Shown here: piece by piece, positions 59,031-64,000 of the stretch
Layout: every line of letters starts with the position of its first letter
How positions within the stretch are numbered: position 1 is the first letter of the stretch
Assembly (NCBI GenBank): GCA_022577435.1
Contig: JAKOON010000013.1
Span: 796,001-860,000 of the forward strand
Direction of reading: 5' to 3'
From: Embiotoca jacksoni
Lineage: Eukaryota; Chordata; Actinopteri; Embiotocidae
Length of the DNA: 64,000 bases
The notes under the pieces: generated by a model
Told to the model about the DNA's origin: nothing
Seen by the model: only the letters and a program-made list of their open reading frames with translations
The model's database searches: none
Position numbers and translations under genes: made by a program

Positions 59031-59572
59031 GGATTCATTTATTTTTTAAAGAAAAAAGGGGATTTAAAGAGTAAGGATGCTGAAGAGAGCGATAAAACAT
59101 TTGGAAAGAGCGGGAGTATCAGTCATGGACGGAGATAGAGGGAGTGGGTCAGATACCAAAACCAAAAAATGAAAACAAATAGAAGATGGAGAATGATTAA
59201 GACTCAGCAGGAGAAATAGATCAGGAAGTAGGGAGGAGTATTTATCCAATAGGAGGAGAGGATCTACCCCCCTCCCCCCCCCCATCTCATGTGAAGCAAC
59301 ATCCAACTTCTACTTCACTTCCTCCAGCTGTCATGTGTTACGTTATCGAAATCTGATGTGATTAAGATGATCACGAAGACTGAATGACTACTTTCAACTC
59401 TTCAAAGATTTACTGACCAGTTAGAAATGTACAAAAAGAGAAATCCATGCAAAGAAACACGTCGTCTTTGATCCGCTGGATGTAAACAAAGCAACATTTG
59501 ATGATTGGATTTGACGACATGCACTCGAAGAACACGTGAAACATCAGACGGATCCAGAGACCTTGTTTTCTT

Positions 59573-59575
<3 letters not shown>

Positions 59576-59657
<82 letters not shown>
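59576..59657. repeat. (GT)41 microsatellite
   Basis: An 82-bp GT array. Confidence 0.97.
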
Positions 59658-59659
<2 letters not shown>

Positions 59660-60448
59660 ATATTTTTCTGAGAGCAAACAGAAAGAAAATACAAAGAAAA
59701 GATTTGTCGCCTCAAAAAAATTCACCCCTAAAAATGTTTGAATGTTGCTTTGGTCACCGTTAAGACGACAACAAGTAATATGCTTCTATCTGATTGGATA
59801 TATAATTAATTCATTAATGAATAGGAATGTCAATTTTTTTTTTCCGTCCATGTTATTCGACCTACAAGACTCCCAAACATCCGACTGACAAACCCCTTTT
59901 TTCATGTTGGCATGCATTTCTCTAAAATTCAATCTCAAATCTTCTGGAAGCAACAGAGAAGCATTAATCCTTAAATTATGATGCAAAGGAAGTAAACATC
60001 TCTCCTTCACCGAGGTCTAAGAATGTACTATAAATAAGATCTATAAATAAATAAATAAAGCGTGATTTGCCAGAGTCATTAGGGAACCGTTAATCTTACA
60101 ATAAACCCTTATTTCCATGGATGTTCTTTATAATTGTTTTTGCTTTGTATGCACTTTTTAAAATGAGCATCCCCCCCACCCCCTCTAGTGGCCTGCTCAC
60201 CTGCAGACATAAACAAATATTAAACCAAAGCATCAGCACTCTCAGCATTAGTTAACAGTTAACTAGAGAGAAGGACAAAAAGAGAAGGGGGTGAGTGGAG
60301 GGGGGGGGGGGCACAGCAGTCGCAGCAGACATGGGATGGAAACGTAGTGCGCTCTCACATTGTCACCCATCGCTGCCAACAAGATTAATCTTCACTCTTC
60401 AACCCTGATCAAAGTCCCCCACCCCTCCCTCCACCCCACCCTCCCCTC
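59658..60448. other. Non-coding; candidate recursive splice site on minus
   Basis: On the minus strand TTTGTTTATGTCTGCAG ends at 60201 and GTGAGC follows directly (60200-60195). A G11 run lies at 60301-60311. No gene recognised. Confidence 0.3.
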
Positions 60449-60472
60449 CACACACACACACACACACATACA

Positions 60473-60502
<30 letters not shown>
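60449..60502. repeat. (CA)n microsatellite
   Basis: CA array with one ATACACTC interruption, followed by a CT-rich stretch. Confidence 0.95.
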
Positions 60503-60505
<3 letters not shown>

Positions 60506-61309
60506 TCACCCTCTCTCACTCTCTCTCTCTGAGGATAGTCTCAGCCAAAATTGGAAATTGAAATAGATTGAGAAGAAATTATTTTCCTTCACTTTGGGGA
60601 AACGGCTTTAAAGGGACACGCCAGCAGTCTTACACCATTTCACCAATGAACGTTTAATATTCATGTCTTCTGTGGTTCTGGACAGTCGTCTGCAACGTCG
60701 TCGCTCTTAGCCACACCCACTAGTCACTGATTGGTCAGGGTGTCTGAGCAGACCTTCATGCGATCGGAGTTTCCAGACTATAATCACAGCGAAAACCCAA
60801 GGTGAGAGAAATAGTGGGCGGAGCCAGCCCGTCCGGACAGCAAAGTCATCGAAGCAATACGCAGCCTCTGTCGCACCTCGTATCTGATGAGAAACTTTCT
60901 CAAAAGTCATATTCGTAGGAATAAAAACAAAGAGCCAGCGTGACGGGTTCGTTTAAGGAGAGCGCTTGTCACGGCCTTCCTGAAATGAACCCTGATTTCC
61001 AGGTAAATCTACGCTGTTCCTTGACAGGCCACAGAGAGTAAAGTGAAAACTGTGGAGGCGTCTCTGAAAAGACGAGGCTTCACCTGACAAGTTGCCGTCA
61101 TTGTTATTACTACGGGCGGTGAAATCCCCGGCTGGATGTCACAAATCGTACAATTTTGACAATGATTGTTATTTTGCGCATAGTTTTTTTTTTTTTTTTT
61201 TCGTCTCCTTCCACCTCCACCTTCAGCACATCGCGCCGCGTGTTCTCCGCATACATGTGTCGCAGGTGTGTGTTTGTATGCTGCACACGTGCTGGATGTG
61301 TGTGTGTGT

Positions 61310-61314
<5 letters not shown>
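60503..61314. other. Non-coding, no gene recognised
   Basis: Near 61017-61023 an acceptor-like TTCCTTGACAG is followed by a 19-codon frame ending in a stop. It is not supported further. A T18 run lies at about 61184-61201. Confidence 0.35.

Positions 61315-61362
<48 letters not shown>
61315..61362. repeat. (GT)24 microsatellite
   Basis: A 48-bp GT array, preceded by degenerate GT from 61265. Confidence 0.96.
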
Positions 61363-61364
<2 letters not shown>

Positions 61365-61506
61365 GGCTGTGGTTTGTCCTGTCGATGGTGTGGTTGATGG
61401 TTAAAAGATCCTGAACGATTTTTATTTAAGAGGAAAACAAGACATATTTCTCTTTAGGACTGCCAGCATCGAGGGAGTGGCGGATGAAATAGGAAAACAG
61501 AAACAT

Positions 61507-61507
<1 letters not shown>

Positions 61508-61562
<55 letters not shown>
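61508..61562. repeat. (CA)27 microsatellite
   Basis: A 55-bp CA array, 145 bp after an opposite-sense GT array. Confidence 0.97.
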
Positions 61563-61564
<2 letters not shown>

Positions 61565-63788
61565 CCCAGAGCTGGAGAGTAAATAAAGGAATCCGACTCA
61601 GTTGTTTTCCTACAGTTGAAAAGTGTCAGTGTTCTTGACTATTCTGCTTCTGAATCTCAATCCGGTGGCGCCTCTAATCTGCCCCCCCCCTCCCAACCTC
61701 CCACCCCCGCCTCCCCCCCAACCAACCCCCCAACCAGCTCCGCTCTCACACACTGTTTAAATGTGAGCTCCCCGCAGAGACGGATCACGTCTGTTGAAAA
61801 CTCATCTCTGAACTCGTCGCAGTGCAAAATCGAGGAAAATTTAAATACACAATGCTGCTTAAAGAACTTAATGAGCTTCTCATAATCTTCACCATAAAAT
61901 TATACAATTTATATTATCTCTTTAATTATCCAAGTCGTGCCCAAACTGTATTTGTTGAATCACTATAAAAACTTGTATTCCTATAAACCAAAGCCAGTTT
62001 GAAGTAGATGCAGCAGACAGTTTTAGCTGCAGAGCTCCCGAGCCCTGAAAGCAACGTGATCTTCTCCGTTTTATTTCATGCCAGCTGGCAAAAACAGCTT
62101 TTAGGCGCATTACCGCCACCTTCTGACGGGAGTAACGCATTACAACCAGGCGAGATACTTTACCTCTGAGAGTTAATATTTTATTCTTTTAGTAAAGCTC
62201 AGTGGAAAAACTGTCTTCTGTAACTTTCTATTTTATCATCTTTTACCATCTGATCTCATGTTTCACCCACCTGCCTGTTTTCTGTCTTGGTTTTTTTTTT
62301 CTTGTTTTTTTTCTTCTGTCCAAGGACGAAGTAGGTTTTCATTTCTTTTCTCTCCAGTGTTTTGAGTTCCTCGTCCTCTCCGTGGTGTTAAAAAGCTGGC
62401 AGATTGATCGGTCCATAAGACGTTCCCTCCTGCCGTCTTCTTATTGATGCTCTTCTGTTAGCCTGGCGGGGGACTGAGATGCTCTTGTGTTGCCTTTTGT
62501 CACGAGCGGCCGTGTTTGCGTCGAAGCGTGTGGAAAATTCCTTTCGCTTTCAGAAAACTGCTGCCCTCAGCGATACGATGCCGCCGCAGAAATGTGGATC
62601 CAAACTCTTCACTTGCCGGTCGAGATGAATGTTTGTCCGGAGAAATCGTTCCGACGCGACCCGAACGGCGTCTCTAATATGCATCGTTGGTTTTATGCTT
62701 TACGGACGTTTAGGCTGTGCATGCTGACCACAGCTTGGAGTTACTGAGAGCAGTTTGCTGTCTGCACCCGAGTAAATCGCCGTCATTAAAGTCGGTGCTT
62801 CATATCCCACCGGTGGCGACGTGACGGACACATATTTAGTGGAATATGCAGTTTAGGTTTCTTTGTTTGGGATTTATTAATTACTTTTTAACAACTTAAA
62901 AAAATCTTTTCGATTTCCCAACCCAGTCTTTAGCACCGACCACCACGTTTCCCTCTGAAGGAATGAAGTTGTTGAAAGCGCTCACTGATTTTCTCTACAA
63001 CTGCCGGGCATCTAAAACAGCTGCACTCTTTATCTCCTTATCAAATCATAAAAAACTATTATCTCAAAATAGGGCAAGCTGTAAGAAACAAAATTAAAAA
63101 TACATCAAGTGAGCAAAGTATTGGTCATTAATGTATTAATCAAGAACATGACCACTACAAGATGTACAGCTCAGATTAATCATGGCATTAATGAGCTCTG
63201 AAAGCGCGATTCCCAACTCGTTATTTAATGATTCCTGCGACACGCCCACAAGACTGTAGAAAAAAACAGCGCTTGAAAATCCAAACTATGTCTTTAATTT
63301 GCTGCACTGCTTCCAGTCATTACCTTCCACTGTCTAGCTGAGTGTGCTCCTATAGACCCGTTTGTTATTTTCAACGTGAGCTCCAAAGTTGTCCTGCAAA
63401 CGTCCTCTGCGGAGTCGAGCGCGGAGTGAAGCTGACATTTCCGCGGCTTTGGAAGTTTAACTTTACTGCTTTTTCATTCGTGGTTCGTGCTTGCAGCTGA
63501 TTGGGAAAATGTATTCCTATTATGATGGAAATAGCACCTGGGGATTTTTGCTTTGTTGGAATTGTTGTAAACTCTCGCATCATAGTCGGGTAGAATAAGG
63601 CCTGATGGGCGCATTTTAAAAGCACAAACCTGACTGGAAAACAGAAAATGCCTTATTTTCTTCTGATATGTTTGAACTGGCTTCTTCTTTTTTTTTTTTT
63701 TGTCAAATCAGATCTTGAGGACAGACTGTTCGCACGGTTTTGTGCAAGTGAACAGATTGGATTCGGTGTTGTCCAGACAGCACCGATC
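61563..63788. other. Non-coding; possible conserved element 63105-63240
   Basis: C-rich tract at 61681-61735. The segment 63105-63240 has several TTAATGTATTAATC- and GATTAATCATGGCATTAATG-type blocks, resembling a homeodomain-rich conserved element. No gene recognised. Confidence 0.3.
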
Positions 63789-63819
63789 TATCTGCACGGG
63801 TTGCCACGGTAACGACGTA
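63789..63819 (+). promoter_or_regulatory. Shared 31-bp motif with RFX X-box, unit 2
   Basis: Partner of 47155-47185. The centre GTTGCCACGGTAAC (63800-63813) is an intact palindromic X-box. The four mismatches between units fall outside the half-site bases needed for the consensus or keep purine/pyrimidine class, apart from one C/G change. Confidence 0.45.
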
Positions 63820-64000
63820 AGCTACGCCGGCGACGCTAGCACGGAAGAGGCAGCAGAGCGTTTATTTCGTCTTCCGTCCGTGGAGTCTCGTCATCGTCGT
63901 CCTCCACAAAATAAAACAAAATAAAAACATCTCCAAATGTGGTTTTGAATCCGGATTGCCGAAATCACATTTCATGTGTTTTTTTTTGGCTGTTCAGACT

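Noticed and set aside
61024..61085. 19-codon frame ending in a stop after TTCCTTGACAG
   Set aside because: The only upstream donor is 25 nt away, too short for an intron. No family.

Overview
The window looks like non-coding nuclear DNA of a ray-finned fish, most likely a long intron or an intergenic interval of a percomorph-type teleost. The evidence is indirect: several dozen long CA/GT microsatellites (many 50-90 bp), moderate GC with scattered CpGs, debris of repeats familiar from teleost genomes (LINE 3' ends, a LINE reverse-transcriptase fragment, a tRNA-headed SINE), no operon-like gene packing and no long open frame outside simple repeats. I recognise no protein-coding gene, rRNA, tRNA, snRNA or CRISPR array with confidence. 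Most long open frames are poly-(TH) or poly-(CV) read-through of CA/GT arrays.

The clearest organised signal is one dispersed repeat family, called family A here. Its consensus is about 0.5 kb and is present in nine copies (about 1.53, 3.37, 7.19, 23.4, 29.15, 32.8, 38.2 kb on +; 52.5 and 56.5 kb on -). Three copies are near full length, one is long but lacks its 3' end, two are 5'-truncated, two have internal deletions, and one is an old diverged 3' piece. Six copies share a roughly 250-bp core with almost no differences, while the segments on both sides of the core are clearly more diverged. The core carries a short open frame of about 48 codons on the sense strand, and part of the element carries another open frame on the antisense strand. 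I cannot name the family.

Layout: 0-9 kb holds AT-rich unique DNA, a tRNA-derived SINE (2.85-3.02 kb, minus), family A copies 1-3 and an 86-bp CA array. 9-15.6 kb is microsatellite-rich (CA, GT, CTGT, AT, TCCA). 16.7-20.3 kb holds a LINE reverse-transcriptase remnant (minus), two dispersed-repeat fragments, a possible LINE tail and a GC-rich inverted repeat. 20.5-30 kb is the densest simple-sequence zone and also contains a 40-bp-arm hairpin at 22.25-22.35 kb and family A copies 4 and 5. 30-38.6 kb has LINE-tail debris, a local 61-bp direct duplication, purine tracts and copies 6 and 7. 38.6-52.5 kb is mostly unique, with two dispersed-repeat fragments and C-rich tracts. 52.5-64 kb has copies 8 and 9 and more CA/GT arrays.

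If the window is intronic, a few sites deserve attention: AG|GTAAG junctions preceded by pyrimidine tracts (15.38 kb +, 56.09 kb +, and a GTGAGC version at 60.20 kb -), which resemble recursive splice sites, and a few short splice-flanked open segments (25.38, 27.95 and 36.55 kb minus; 37.82 kb plus). None is proven. Three palindromic RFX X-box matches (5.14, 47.17, 63.80 kb) are present, and two of them lie inside a shared 31-bp motif.
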